Assembly (NCBI GenBank): GCA_963715285.1
Contig: CAVQRU010000007.1
Coordinates: forward strand, 124,001 to 188,000
DNA: 64,000 bases
DNA from: Sva-07 sp963715285
Lineage (GTDB): Bacteria; Actinomycetota; Acidimicrobiia; Acidimicrobiales; Ilumatobacteraceae
Direction: 5' to 3'
Positions 41,891 through 51,133 of this stretch are shown here, one piece after another (position 1 is the stretch's first letter; the number at the start of each line of letters is the position of its first letter). The position numbers and the translations under genes are program-made. The notes beneath the pieces were generated by a model. It saw only the letters and a list, made by a program, of their open reading frames with translations. It had not been told where the DNA came from and made no database searches.

Positions 41891-43171
41891 ATGGCGTGGG
41901 ACTTCTCAACCGAACCGGAATTCCAGGAGAAGCTCGACTGGGTCGAGCAGTTCTGCAAGGACGAGGTCGAGCCGCTGCACTACGTGTTCCCGTACGCCGT
42001 GCGCTCGCCGGACCCGAAGGTGAAACAGCTCGTCCGTGACCTCCAACAGCAGGTGAAGGACCAGGGGCTGTGGGCGATCTTTCTCGACGAGGAGCTCGGT
42101 GGGCCCGGTTTCGGCCAGCTCAAGCTGGGCCTGCTCAACGAGATCCTCGGCCGCTACCCGGCCGCTCCGCAGCTGTTCGGCGCTGCGGCGCCCGACACGG
42201 GCAACATGGAGATGCTGGCTGCCTACGGCACCGAGGAGCAGAAGGAGCGCTGGCTGACGCCGCTGTTGAACCAGGAGATGTTCTCGGCGTACTCGATGAC
42301 CGAGCCGCAGGGTGGCTCCGACCCGAACCTGTTCAAGACCACCGCGGTTCGCGACGGCGACGAGTGGGTGATCAATGGCGAGAAGTGGTTCACCAGCGCC
42401 GGGCGCGTCGCCGACATCCTGTTCGTGATGTGCACCAACGGCATGTTCGTGGTGCCGCGGACCACGCCCGGCGTCGAGATCATGCCGGAGCCACGCAACC
42501 ACAACCACATCAAGTACGTCGACGTGCGCATCCCCCTCGACCACCTGCTCGGCCCCGAGGACGGCGCGAAGGTCCTCGCCCAACGCCGCCTCGGCGGTGG
42601 TCGCATCCACCATGCGATGCGCACGATCGCCCAGTGCAAGCTGGCCTTCGACATGATGTGCGAGCGAGCGCTGTCACGCGAGTCGCACGGCAAGATCATC
42701 GGCGAGCACCAGATGGTGCAGGAGAAGATCGCCGACAGCTACGCCCAGCTGCGCATGCTTCGGCTCTTCGTGCTGGAGACCGCGTGGAAGATCGACAACA
42801 CGTCCACGCAGGAGGCCCGCACCGACATCGCTGCGGTGAAGTTCACGATGGCGAAGGTGCTGCGCGAGATCTCGTTCAACGCGCTCCACATCCACGGATC
42901 GCTGGGCACCACCGATCTCACGCCGTTGCAGGACATGTACGCCGGCGCCCCGACGATGGGCCTCGCCGACGGCGCCGACGAGGTCCACAAGTCGACGGTC
43001 GCCCGGCGTGTGCTCAAGGAGTACCGCCCGCACGAGGGCTACTTCCCGCGCGAGTACATCCCGTACAAGCGCGAGGAGGCATGGGAGAAGTTCCAGCCCA
43101 AGTTCGCGGCCGACCCCGAGCTGCTCGCCTCGGCGGAGCAGTACAAGAAGTACTTCGCCGGCCGCCGCTGA
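41891..43171 (+). CDS. acyl-CoA dehydrogenase
   Basis: 426 residues of the flavin-dependent family. Motifs: MTEPQGGSDPN (flavin/substrate), WFTSAGRVADI, the C-terminal helical domain with IHGSLGTTDLTP and GLADGADEVHKSTVARR, where the Glu/His region sits. It oxidises acyl-CoA to enoyl-CoA with ETF as acceptor. Its N-terminus resembles the ACAD10/11-like branch, which may cooperate with the kinase at 3.1 kb (inference). AAGGAG lies upstream of ATG 41891. Confidence 0.9.
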   Translation: MAWDFSTEPEFQEKLDWVEQFCKDEVEPLHYVFPYAVRSPDPKVKQLVRDLQQQVKDQGLWAIFLDEELGGPGFGQLKLGLLNEILGRYPAAPQLFGAAAPDTGNMEMLAAYGTEEQKERWLTPLLNQEMFSAYSMTEPQGGSDPNLFKTTAVRDGDEWVINGEKWFTSAGRVADILFVMCTNGMFVVPRTTPGVEIMPEPRNHNHIKYVDVRIPLDHLLGPEDGAKVLAQRRLGGGRIHHAMRTIAQCKLAFDMMCERALSRESHGKIIGEHQMVQEKIADSYAQLRMLRLFVLETAWKIDNTSTQEARTDIAAVKFTMAKVLREISFNALHIHGSLGTTDLTPLQDMYAGAPTMGLADGADEVHKSTVARRVLKEYRPHEGYFPREYIPYKREEAWEKFQPKFAADPELLASAEQYKKYFAGRR

Positions 43172-43178
43172 GGCAAGG

Positions 43179-43207
43179 TCCGCCCGCAGCACTCAGTTGC
43201 GGGCGGA
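43179..43207. terminator. bidirectional terminator-like hairpin
   Basis: TCCGCCCGCA (43179-43188) pairs perfectly with TGCGGGCGGA (43198-43207). It spans the space between the acyl-CoA dehydrogenase and the convergent methyltransferase. Confidence 0.6.
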
Positions 43208-44035
43208 GACCAGCCAGCCGGCCGCGCCGAGCGTGACGCCGGTGTCGGGCACGGAGCGTTCGGCGAGTGCGGTTCTGACGCCCGCGAGCGCCTGCTCGCG
43301 CTCGTCGCCGTCGACGCGGCCGAGCAGACCGCGCACCATTCCCATCCCGAGGAGGAAGTCGAACGAGTCGTCGACGGTGCCACCGCCTCCGAGCAGAAGC
43401 GTCGTGTCGATCGGTGCGACGTCGACCTGCGTGAACCCCGCCGCCGTCAGCAGGGCGACCGTCTCGTCGGGCCGCTTGAGCGCGAACATCCCGGGTCCGC
43501 CCGAGCGGCCACCGAACTCCGGGACGTCGCTGTGCTCGGCGACCGCCCGACTCACGATCGTCAACCATTCGTTCGCCTCGAGATCCTGCCAGCAGACGAA
43601 CGAGAGGCGGCCGCCCGGCGCGAGCGATCGCCGGATGTTCTCGAACGCACCCTCCGGATCGTCGAAGAACATCAGCCCGAACTGACTCATCACCAGCGTG
43701 AACTCGCCGTCCGCGAACCGATGGGTCTGGGCGTCTGCGACGATGAACTCGGCGTTGTCGAACCCCCCTTCCGCGGCGCGTTCGGTGGCGATCTCGATCA
43801 ACGGAACGGAGATGTCGAGCCCGAGCACCCGACGTGCGCGGGCAGCTGCCATCAGCGTCGTGACTCCGCACCCGCAGCCGATGTCGAGCACCGCGTCATC
43901 CGACGTGACGGCGGCATCTTCGAGCAGCGCCGCCGTGAACGACGCCAGCTGGCGGTCGTATCGATCGGCGTGAGTCACGTAGTGCACCGACTCCCCGCCG
44001 TTCCACGCCTCGACCTGCCCCTGGTTCGGGTTCAT
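43193..44035 (-). CDS. class I SAM-dependent methyltransferase
   Basis: 280 residues. SAM motif I is VLDIGCGCGVTTL (about 49-61), motif II/III LGLDISVPLIEIA and FTLVMSQFGLMFF, then LAPGGRLSFVCWQ. Substrate unknown. GGAGGAG 7 nt before ATG 44035 and a TAGCAT -10 (44087-44082) show an ordinary led transcript. Confidence 0.88.
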   Translation of the reverse strand: MNPNQGQVEAWNGGESVHYVTHADRYDRQLASFTAALLEDAAVTSDDAVLDIGCGCGVTTLMAAARARRVLGLDISVPLIEIATERAAEGGFDNAEFIVADAQTHRFADGEFTLVMSQFGLMFFDDPEGAFENIRRSLAPGGRLSFVCWQDLEANEWLTIVSRAVAEHSDVPEFGGRSGGPGMFALKRPDETVALLTAAGFTQVDVAPIDTTLLLGGGGTVDDSFDFLLGMGMVRGLLGRVDGDEREQALAGVRTALAERSVPDTGVTLGAAGWLVSARN

Positions 44036-44136
44036 GGCGCTCCTCCAAGCGGTTCATCCGCCCGACTCGAGCGGCTGACCGATGCTACTCCGCGCTCGAT
44101 CGCCGGATTCGCCGGGCCGTCCCGACCGAGTGAGCG

Positions 44137-44610
44137 CTATCGCTCGGAGAGCAACACGACCATGAACTGGCCACCGCCGGGCTCGACCTCGGCAGTGACC
44201 CGCAGATCCGGTTCGAGTCGCGAGATCCGGTCGACGAGCCAGTCGGCCGCAGCGACGGCGTCGTCCTCGGCTGCGCAGTGACCCATGATCTCGCGTCCGC
44301 CCTTGCGGCCGGCGCGGTCGACCGCGGCGAGGATCACCGCCGGGTCGGCGACGAGGAGGTCGCTCGGCCACTCGACCACCGGTTTGACGCTCCCCTTGCC
44401 GGTGTTGCACGCCCGGTGCGCGAGCCGTTCCTGCCCGGTCCCCTTGCCCTTGCCCTTGCCGGTGCCCTTCGACTTCGCCTTGCGTTCGGTGGTGCGGCTG
44501 TCGATGCTCGGCCCGCGTGGGTCGTTCACCGACATGTCCGGATCGACCGGTTGGTCACAGAGCCAGCACCGCCAGCCGTCCTGGTCGCCGATCTCGCTCA
44601 GGCGCGCCAC
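44137..44610 (-). CDS. HNH-like zinc-binding protein with Lys/Gly repeat insertion
   Basis: 157 residues. N-terminal CWLC (15-18) and later AHRACNTGKG (about 64-73) reproduce an HNH-type zinc scaffold, but the usual DH pair is replaced by DS (PSIDSRTT), so nuclease activity is doubtful. Between them lies KSKGTGKGKGKGTGQ, encoded by AAGGGC-type repeats. The C-terminal half is a small mixed domain (ADWLVDRISRLEPDLRV). I recall a related conserved actinobacterial family of unknown role. GTG start with a weak ribosome site. Confidence 0.6.
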   Translation of the reverse strand: MARLSEIGDQDGWRCWLCDQPVDPDMSVNDPRGPSIDSRTTERKAKSKGTGKGKGKGTGQERLAHRACNTGKGSVKPVVEWPSDLLVADPAVILAAVDRAGRKGGREIMGHCAAEDDAVAAADWLVDRISRLEPDLRVTAEVEPGGGQFMVVLLSER

Positions 44611-44700
44611 CGGTCAGCCTGCCGTCGATCGGTGGTCGGGCCGAGCAGGTTCGCGGATCATCGCTCCAGTATCGCCACGTCGGGCAGTGCTGGGTGCGGA

Positions 44701-45015
44701 TCAGCTCTCGATCGACCGATGGAACTCGATCCGAAAGGCCACCGGGCCGGTCAGCTCCACGTGGTGCACCAGCCCGGGCGGGATCACCACACTCTCACCC
44801 TCGACGACCGTTCGCCGCTCGTCGACGTCCGTTGACGTTCCCGATGCTCCGGAGGGGTCATCCTCGACGACGAAGACCAGTGCGCCCGAGCGGACGACGA
44901 GTCGACCCCAGACCCCACTCGCGATCCGATGCGCGGACAGCAGACCTGCAGGCACGGACGTCTCGTCGAACTCGCCGGTGCTGCGCACCAGCTCCAGACC
45001 GCTCGGGAGTTCCAT
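44701..45015 (-). CDS. cupin-fold protein (DUF1971/TehB-like)
   Basis: 104 residues. Cupin features: PAGLLSAHRIASGVWGRLVV, GALVFVVED, then PPGLVHHVEL and FRIEFHR. It resembles the DUF1971 family found next to or fused to TehB-type tellurite resistance proteins; no TehB is here. ATG 45015 is 7 nt downstream of GATACT, so the mRNA is probably leaderless; the longer frame begins at 45078. Confidence 0.7.
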   Translation of the reverse strand: MELPSGLELVRSTGEFDETSVPAGLLSAHRIASGVWGRLVVRSGALVFVVEDDPSGASGTSTDVDERRTVVEGESVVIPPGLVHHVELTGPVAFRIEFHRSIES

Positions 45016-45080
45016 GCGAACCAGTATCACCCTCAGCTGCGTGAACCGATCGGCGACCTCGATGCAACAGAGACTCACCG

Positions 45081-45494
45081 ATGAGTCGCGAACGCATCCA
45101 ACGATGGTCCCTGGCCCTGATCGCGCTGTTCATGCTGCCCACGGCGATCCAGGCGAGCTTCGCGCCCGAGTCGTGGTTCGACGACTTTCCACTCGGTCGG
45201 GGTTGGGTGGCAGCCGAGGGAGGTGCGTACGACGAACATCTGGTGCGCGACGTCGGCGTCCTGTTCCTTGCGCTGATCGTCGTGACGGCGTGGTCGGTCT
45301 GGCGCCGCGAAGCGATGACCATCATGGCGATCGCGTGGTTGATCCAGGGCGTGTTCCACTTCGGCTACCACGTCGGTCATCTCGACGAGCTCGACACTGC
45401 TGACCAGGTGGGCCTGGTCGGCTCACTCGTTTCGATCCCCATCCTGGCCGCGCTGTCGTTGTGGGCTGGGCTGCGACCCCGGGTGAAGAGCTGA
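45081..45494 (+). CDS. membrane protein, unknown (137 aa)
   Basis: Four hydrophobic segments with a conserved-looking external loop (FPLGRGWVAAEGGAYDEHLVRD) and HFGYHVGHLD between segments 3 and 4. No known domain could be named with confidence. It is divergent from the cupin gene (65 bp) and 9 bp upstream of another membrane protein gene. Confidence 0.68.
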   Translation: MSRERIQRWSLALIALFMLPTAIQASFAPESWFDDFPLGRGWVAAEGGAYDEHLVRDVGVLFLALIVVTAWSVWRREAMTIMAIAWLIQGVFHFGYHVGHLDELDTADQVGLVGSLVSIPILAALSLWAGLRPRVKS

Positions 45495-45503
45495 GGGTTG
45501 TGA

Positions 45504-46352
45504 ATGCGCGTCGACAACATCGTCCTCGTTGCGATCGGCACGGCAGCCGTCGTCCTCGCCGCCACGATCGCGTGGCGCGGCCGCAGCCTTCCGGTGGTGG
45601 CGGCCCGAGACACGCCGACGAGTCCCGCGCCCGCCGCGTTCGACGCGCTGCGCACGCTCGCGTGCGTGTTGACCGCAGGGTTCACCGCCGGTCTGCTGGT
45701 CGTCGGGTTCGGTGGACGACTCGCCATGCGCGTGTTGGCGGCGACCTCCGGCACGGGCGCCCAGGGGCGGTTCACCGACGCCGGTGAACGGGTCGGTGAG
45801 ATCACCCTGGGCGGTTCCATCGGCTTCTTCATCTTCGCCGGCCTCCTGATCCCGCTCGCCTCATCGCTCGTGTTCATCCCACTGCGCCGGATCCTGCCGC
45901 GACCATCCTGGATCTCCGGCTCGCTGTTCGGCCTGCTCCTGCTCGCGACGTTCGGCGTCAGCGATCCGCTCTCACCCGACAACGTCGATTTCGTGATCCT
46001 CTCCCCGACGTGGCTCGCCGTCACCCTGGTGTGCCTCACGGCGTTGCTGTTCGGCGTGACCTTCAGCGCCATCGTCGCCCGGCTGGACGCCACACTCGTA
46101 CCGCTTGATCAGCTCCGCACCGATGCGCCACGCCGTCGGAAGCTCGCCAACCTCTCGCTCGTGTGGCTGGTGATCGCGCTCCCGCTCGCCGCTCCCGCCA
46201 CCGTCTACGTCGTCGGTCGGGCGCTCCTCCACGGCCGACTGGCGCCGACGATCGACAGCTCGCCGCTGCGCCTCGCTGGGTACGCAGCTGCCGCAATCGG
46301 CGCGATCGCTGCGGTGAGCGCCGTCTACGCTGCGCTCACCGACATCGTGTGA
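45504..46352 (+). CDS. membrane protein, unknown (282 aa)
   Basis: Six to seven hydrophobic segments; the central stretch has LRRILPRPSWISGSLFGLL and SDPLSPDNVDFVIL. No family recognised. Its stop overlaps or nearly overlaps the start of a P450 gene, so they are likely co-transcribed with the upstream membrane gene. Confidence 0.68.
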   Translation: MRVDNIVLVAIGTAAVVLAATIAWRGRSLPVVAARDTPTSPAPAAFDALRTLACVLTAGFTAGLLVVGFGGRLAMRVLAATSGTGAQGRFTDAGERVGEITLGGSIGFFIFAGLLIPLASSLVFIPLRRILPRPSWISGSLFGLLLLATFGVSDPLSPDNVDFVILSPTWLAVTLVCLTALLFGVTFSAIVARLDATLVPLDQLRTDAPRRRKLANLSLVWLVIALPLAAPATVYVVGRALLHGRLAPTIDSSPLRLAGYAAAAIGAIAAVSAVYAALTDIV

Positions 46353-46357
46353 CCACC

Positions 46358-47773
46358 ATGAGCGCGCCTCGCACACTCCCCCGCCCACCGTGGCGTGAAC
46401 AACCGGGCCACCTCCGTCGCATCTTCCAGACCCCGCACGTGGTCCTCGACGATCTCAGCGAGCACTACGGGCCGGTCTGCGGCCTCGGTGCCGGACCCGC
46501 CCGATTGGCGATCGTCGGTGATCCGGCGGCGTTGCGGGAACTCCTTGCGATGCCGAACAGCTCCTTCCGATGGAACCACAAGTTCAACGTGCTCGGCTTC
46601 GTGGTCGGCAAACAGTCGATGATCGTGTCCGATGGCGAGGACCACCGCCGGCGGCGCTCGTCGGTGCACACCGCGTTCAGCCGGCGCCGGCTGAACGGTT
46701 GGATCCCGATGATCGTCGAACAGACCGACGCAACGATCGACGAGTTGGTCGAGCGGACCGGGACCGGGGCGGTGGTCGACATGTCTCCGGTCGGCCGCTC
46801 ACTCGTCCTGCGGATCGTGGTGCGGGCGCTGTTCGGCGAGCGCATGAGCCAGCGATGCGACGAGATCGGCGAGCTCTTCCAGCGCCCGCAGGAGTATCTC
46901 GAGTCGTCTGCGTTCCACCAGATCCCACACCCGTTGCCACACACGGCTCGGGCTCGCGTCCGCTCCGACCGTGCGGCACTCGATGCGATCATCGACGACG
47001 AGATCGCGTACCGGCGTGCGCACCCGTGCGGTGACCCGCTCGACATCCTCGAGACCTTGGTCGCCGACGGAACGCTCGACGATGACGAGATCCGCGACCA
47101 GGTCGCCACGCTGATCGGCGCCGGCTACGACACGACGTCGGCATCGCTGGCGTGGATGCTGATCCGGGCGACGCTCGTGCCCGGACTCTGGGACCGCCTC
47201 CGGGCCGAGGCAGACGGTGTGCTGGGACCGCCTGATGACGCGTCAGCGACGCCGGACGCGAGCACGCTGGCCGGGCTCGATCTCGCGAACCGGGTGATGC
47301 GCGAGACGGTCCGCCTGCATCCGGCGGGTGTTCTGAGCCCTCGCGAGGCCGCCGTCGACGTGACCGTCGGCGGGTACGTCATCCCGAAGGGCACCTTGAT
47401 CCTGTGGTCCGCTCACCTCGCGGGCCGTGACGGCTCGGCATGGCCCGATCCCCTGACCTTCGATCCCGATCGGTTCGTCGACATGGACGACGACCAGCGG
47501 GCGCTCGCCGACATGGCCTGGGTGCCGTTCGGGCGGGGTGCCCGCAACTGCATCGGGTTCGCGCTGGCGCAGATGGAACTCACGCTCATCGTCGCCCGGC
47601 TCGCGCAACGCCTCGACCTCACACCGGTCACGCCCGAGGTTCCGACTCCGGTGGGCATGGTCGTCAATCGCCCGACCGGTGGCGCACCGATGCACGTCGA
47701 ACTTCGACGTCGCCCGAGCGAGACGGCCCCGACCGGGGACGATCATGGCGCGGTCGGTCCTTCGGGTCGCTGA
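46358..47773 (+). CDS. cytochrome P450 (eukaryotic-like class)
   Basis: 471 residues. I-helix GAGYDTTSAS, ExxR as ETVR, the PERF-type DPDRF and the heme loop FGRGARNCIGFALAQ with Cys near residue 400. The sequence pattern is closer to CYP4/CYP102/CYP110-like P450s than the tandem pair at 33-36 kb. GTG 46349 in overlap with the upstream stop is an alternative start. It overlaps the next gene by 29 bp. Confidence 0.88.
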   Translation: MSAPRTLPRPPWREQPGHLRRIFQTPHVVLDDLSEHYGPVCGLGAGPARLAIVGDPAALRELLAMPNSSFRWNHKFNVLGFVVGKQSMIVSDGEDHRRRRSSVHTAFSRRRLNGWIPMIVEQTDATIDELVERTGTGAVVDMSPVGRSLVLRIVVRALFGERMSQRCDEIGELFQRPQEYLESSAFHQIPHPLPHTARARVRSDRAALDAIIDDEIAYRRAHPCGDPLDILETLVADGTLDDDEIRDQVATLIGAGYDTTSASLAWMLIRATLVPGLWDRLRAEADGVLGPPDDASATPDASTLAGLDLANRVMRETVRLHPAGVLSPREAAVDVTVGGYVIPKGTLILWSAHLAGRDGSAWPDPLTFDPDRFVDMDDDQRALADMAWVPFGRGARNCIGFALAQMELTLIVARLAQRLDLTPVTPEVPTPVGMVVNRPTGGAPMHVELRRRPSETAPTGDDHGAVGPSGR

Positions 47774-48236
47774 TCAGCTCGCCGGGATCTACCCGGAGCG
47801 CTGCGTGCTGTCCGGCGTCGAGACCACGCGAGCCGTGCGGCTGGACGCAACACAATGGGGCGGCCCGCGGTGGACGCTCGGCGTACCGGGTCTGGCGTTC
47901 GTCGCTGGTCGCTTGCCCCGGCACGGACGCTGCGCGGTGGCACTGCCGGTCAGCGAGCGAGTCTGGAAGCTGTGGCGATTTCGCGCGCTCGCAGCGATGG
48001 CGACGCTGACTGCCGGCGCCACGTTCTTCGGCATCGGTGTCGCGACCGGAGCGACCGGACTTGCCGTGTTCGGACTGGTGGTCATGATCGCAGCACTCGC
48101 CTACCGCACCCGCGCACACCACAACTTCTGGGTCACCTGCACGCTCCACCCGGAGGCCTCCACGATCATCGTCGAACCGACCCATCGGCGTTTCGACGAG
48201 GAGGCCCGCAAGCTCTTCACCCGAACCGTTCGCTGA
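47745..48236 (+). CDS. membrane protein, unknown (163 aa)
   Basis: N-terminal soluble part with YPERCVLSGVETTRAV, two adjoining hydrophobic segments (ALAAMATLTAGATFFGIGV; GLAVFGLVVMIAALAY) and a C-terminal part ending EEARKLFTRTV. The ATG lies inside the 3' end of the P450 gene. Function unknown. Confidence 0.6.
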   Translation: MARSVLRVADQLAGIYPERCVLSGVETTRAVRLDATQWGGPRWTLGVPGLAFVAGRLPRHGRCAVALPVSERVWKLWRFRALAAMATLTAGATFFGIGVATGATGLAVFGLVVMIAALAYRTRAHHNFWVTCTLHPEASTIIVEPTHRRFDEEARKLFTRTVR

Positions 48237-48256
48237 GCTGGTCGGCCAACCCACGC

Positions 48257-48742
48257 TCAGTCGCCCGGGTGCTCGAGATCGAGCTTGCTGCGGGACTGTT
48301 CGACCGCCTCGAGCACCCGACGTACCCGCTCCTGCTGTGCAGCAGCGTTGCGCTCGAACATCGCCGCGCTCACGACGGCGGTGATGCGACCGCCGAGTCC
48401 GGTGGGCACGAAGTCCATCGACCACGTGTAGAGCGTGCCCTCCGGACAGGGATCGAATCGATGCGTGGCAACGCCGATCGCGGGACGCCCCGGCTCGATC
48501 GACCGGAAGCTCAGACGTTCGCCGGGCTGCCACTCGGTCGTCTCACTCACGAGCGTGAGCGGGAGACCGAGCATCTTCATGCGGATGCGGTTCCTGACCC
48601 CGAGGCCCATCGTTCCGCCGACCGGTTCGTACTCGATGACGGCCGGATCGATGACCGGAGCGGTCGAGGGGTCGGCGATGAACCAGAACACCTGGCGCGG
48701 CGTAGCCCGGATCAGCGTCGTCACGGAAAATCCGGTCTTCAT
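48257..48742 (-). CDS. SRPBCC / polyketide cyclase-like protein
   Basis: 161 residues, START-like fold: FSVTTLIRATPRQVFWFIAD at the N-terminus, then EWQPGERLSFRSIEPGRP and a C-terminal helix (AAMFERNAAAQQERVRRVLE). Binds a hydrophobic ligand in this fold family; ligand unknown. It follows the ABC exporter operon by 85 bp on the same strand. Confidence 0.75.
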   Translation of the reverse strand: MKTGFSVTTLIRATPRQVFWFIADPSTAPVIDPAVIEYEPVGGTMGLGVRNRIRMKMLGLPLTLVSETTEWQPGERLSFRSIEPGRPAIGVATHRFDPCPEGTLYTWSMDFVPTGLGGRITAVVSAAMFERNAAAQQERVRRVLEAVEQSRSKLDLEHPGD

Positions 48743-48827
48743 CAGGCAATCCTCGTCGGCTCGGGCATCGATGTCGAGACCGCGATGGCCTGCCCCGGCG
48801 TTGGTGCATCTTCATCGAGTGGGCGGA

Positions 48828-49424
48828 TCAGGCGCCTCGGCCGAGGGCGCCGCAGACCGCCAGCACGATCGACGCGCCGAGCACCCAGGGAGCGTCGAGC
48901 TTCCAGGCCCCGGTAACTCGTTCCAGGATCCACACGTCGGGGACGAGTGACGCGGCGAGGACCCAGACCATCACGAACGTCGCCGCCCCCTCTGCGGCGG
49001 TCTCGGGGCGACGTCGACCCCACCACACCTCGACTGCGACCCCGGCCGCGACCAGCGCTGCGAACACCGAGGCTGACGGCAACGGCGATCGCTCGGCGAA
49101 GAGGACGCGATCAGCAACGATGAGCGTGGCGGTCGCCGCCAGCAGGGCCGAGAGGAGGATCGCGAGCCGATGAGCGAGACGAACCAGCGCCGTCGTCGGC
49201 GACGATCGCAGCATCGTGTTCGCCTCGTCGTCCAAGCCGAGCGCGACGGCGCCGGCGAGAGCACCGACTCCGATGATGCCGAACACGTCCGGCAGCGCCG
49301 CGCTGCGCCAGCTCGTGACGACGCCGACCAGCATCAGGCCCGAGACGACGATCAGCAACGGCCGCAGCGGAGTCGCCTGGAGCGTCGAGCGCCACGACTC
49401 GGCTGCGACCTCGACCGCGATCAC
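48828..49424 (-). CDS. membrane protein of sigma/ABC operon (198 aa)
   Basis: Five to six hydrophobic segments, no family motif. Lies 6 bp after the ABC permease gene and is probably its last partner; could be a second permease-like subunit. Unknown function. Confidence 0.65.
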   Translation of the reverse strand: MIAVEVAAESWRSTLQATPLRPLLIVVSGLMLVGVVTSWRSAALPDVFGIIGVGALAGAVALGLDDEANTMLRSSPTTALVRLAHRLAILLSALLAATATLIVADRVLFAERSPLPSASVFAALVAAGVAVEVWWGRRRPETAAEGAATFVMVWVLAASLVPDVWILERVTGAWKLDAPWVLGASIVLAVCGALGRGA

Positions 49425-49430
49425 GGCGAC

Positions 49431-50276
49431 TCAGAACGGCGCCACGGCCAGTTGGGCCGCGACCGCAGCGACAGCGACGGCAGCGCCTGCGCCAACCAGA
49501 CGGGCCCTCGGACGCGCCCGCAGCGACAGCCCACAGAACAACGCGAACATGCCGACCAGGTACAGGTCGTGGAAGACGACGGTCGGGGTGTGGACCTCTT
49601 GGAGGTCGACAAAACCCATCGGCTGAACCTGCATCACGGCGGTCGCGTACGCGACGCGGTCATTCCACAGCCAATAGATCCCTCCGGCGAAGAACACCAG
49701 CACCAAACCGATGATCATCACCGGACCGGACCGTCGCACGGCTCGACCGATCGCCACCGCTGCTGCCCCGATCACCGCGACGGTCAGGGCCGGCTGTGCC
49801 AACTCGAACACCGAGTGGACGGCTGCATCGGTCCAGTATCGGCCGTGGCCGAGTTGGTAGCCGCCCTCGATCCGGCTGGCGACACCGACCACGGCCATCA
49901 GCAGCGCGGTCATCCCGACCGGAACGCACAGACTCGCGAGGCGGGCCAAGGCTCGTGCGTCGCCGTCCAGAGGGGCCTCTTCTGCGAGCGCTGGGCGCCG
50001 GTGCGACCGGTCGCGATTGCCCGACCTCACACCGGCGACGTAGACGCCCATCGTCATCGGATAGATCGACAGCGGGACGATCGACTCGTACTTCTGTGAC
50101 TCCCAGTTCTGCTGTTCGCGGGCGTACACCACGACCAACACGGCCGACAGTCCGATCCCGATCCAGATCGACACCCTCCGCAGCATCCGGAACGACTCGA
50201 TCCGCGCCAGCTCGACCAGAGCGCTTCGGTCGATACTCGAGGTGCCGGACGTCAACGGATCGAGGGCGATCGTCAT
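49431..50276 (-). CDS. ABC-2-type transporter permease
   Basis: 281 residues with about six membrane segments: a short cytoplasmic N-terminus, first segment VSIWIGIGLSAVLVVVYA, a loop, then the others. ATG 50276 overlaps the ATPase stop (ATGA). Likely exporter channel with the adjacent ATPase. Confidence 0.75.
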   Translation of the reverse strand: MTIALDPLTSGTSSIDRSALVELARIESFRMLRRVSIWIGIGLSAVLVVVYAREQQNWESQKYESIVPLSIYPMTMGVYVAGVRSGNRDRSHRRPALAEEAPLDGDARALARLASLCVPVGMTALLMAVVGVASRIEGGYQLGHGRYWTDAAVHSVFELAQPALTVAVIGAAAVAIGRAVRRSGPVMIIGLVLVFFAGGIYWLWNDRVAYATAVMQVQPMGFVDLQEVHTPTVVFHDLYLVGMFALFCGLSLRARPRARLVGAGAAVAVAAVAAQLAVAPF

Positions 50277-51133
50277 GTTCGGACTCCGTCCTGGGTCGCA
50301 ACGAGCAGGTAACCGTCGTCGAGCGTCGGCTCGACGACCGTCGCGCCGGGTGGCGGGGCCCCGATGTTGCGGATGTCGCCGTCGCCGGTGACCCACGATC
50401 TCAACGCACCCGCATCGGGGGTCTCACTGATCCAGACCCGGTCGGTCGCGCGACGAGCGAGGTCGCGCGGCGCACCGTCGAACAGCAGCCGGCCACGGTC
50501 GAGCACGAGCACCCGTTGGCAGAACGCAGCGACCTCGTCGGTCTGGTGGGTCGACAACAACACGGTCGCGCGCTGACCGACCTCGGAGAGCACGGTCCGC
50601 ATGCGGAGTCGCTGGTCGGGGTCGAGGCCGGCCGATGGCTCGTCGAGTACGAGCAGATCGGGGCGGCCGAGGAGCGCTGCTGCGAGCGCGACTCGCCGCT
50701 GCATCCCGCCCGACAGCGTCCGGATCCGACGGTGCATGTCGTCGGTGAGCCCGACGTCGCTCAACACTCGCCGGACCTCGTCACGCCTCGTCGGGCGATC
50801 GGTGATCTCCTTGAGCACAGCGACGTAGTCGACGAGGTCGTAGGCCGAGAAGTTGCGGTACAGGCCGGCTTCCTGCGGGAGGTAGCCGAGGCGCCGCCGG
50901 ATCGCGAGCCGCTCGTCGGCCACGGCCGGATCGAGGCCGAACACCCGGATCGTGCCGCTGTCCTGACCCAACACGGTGGAGAGCATGCGCAACAACGTGC
51001 TCTTGCCGGCGCCGTTCGGACCGAGCAGACCGATCACGCCGAGCCCGCCCGACCAGTCGAGATCGTCGACTGCCGGGGTCGACGCGTAGCGCTTCGACAA
51101 CGCCCGCAGCTCGATCACCGCGTCGCTGCTCAT
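50273..51133 (-). CDS. ABC transporter ATP-binding protein (ABC-2 export type)
   Basis: 286 residues: Walker A GPNGAGKST, signature LSGGMQRR, Walker B LLVLDEPSAGLDP, H-loop STHQTDE. The layout LGYLPQEAGLYRNFSAYD is typical of CcmA/NatA-type export ATPases. ATG 51133 overlaps the upstream stop. Placed between anti-sigma and permease genes. Confidence 0.9.
   Translation of the reverse strand: MSSDAVIELRALSKRYASTPAVDDLDWSGGLGVIGLLGPNGAGKSTLLRMLSTVLGQDSGTIRVFGLDPAVADERLAIRRRLGYLPQEAGLYRNFSAYDLVDYVAVLKEITDRPTRRDEVRRVLSDVGLTDDMHRRIRTLSGGMQRRVALAAALLGRPDLLVLDEPSAGLDPDQRLRMRTVLSEVGQRATVLLSTHQTDEVAAFCQRVLVLDRGRLLFDGAPRDLARRATDRVWISETPDAGALRSWVTGDGDIRNIGAPPPGATVVEPTLDDGYLLVATQDGVRT

Noticed and set aside
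44430..44480. Lys/Gly-rich segment as a histone H1-like protein
   Set aside because: It is only a short insertion within an HNH-like scaffold, without the AKK/PAKK repeats of such proteins.
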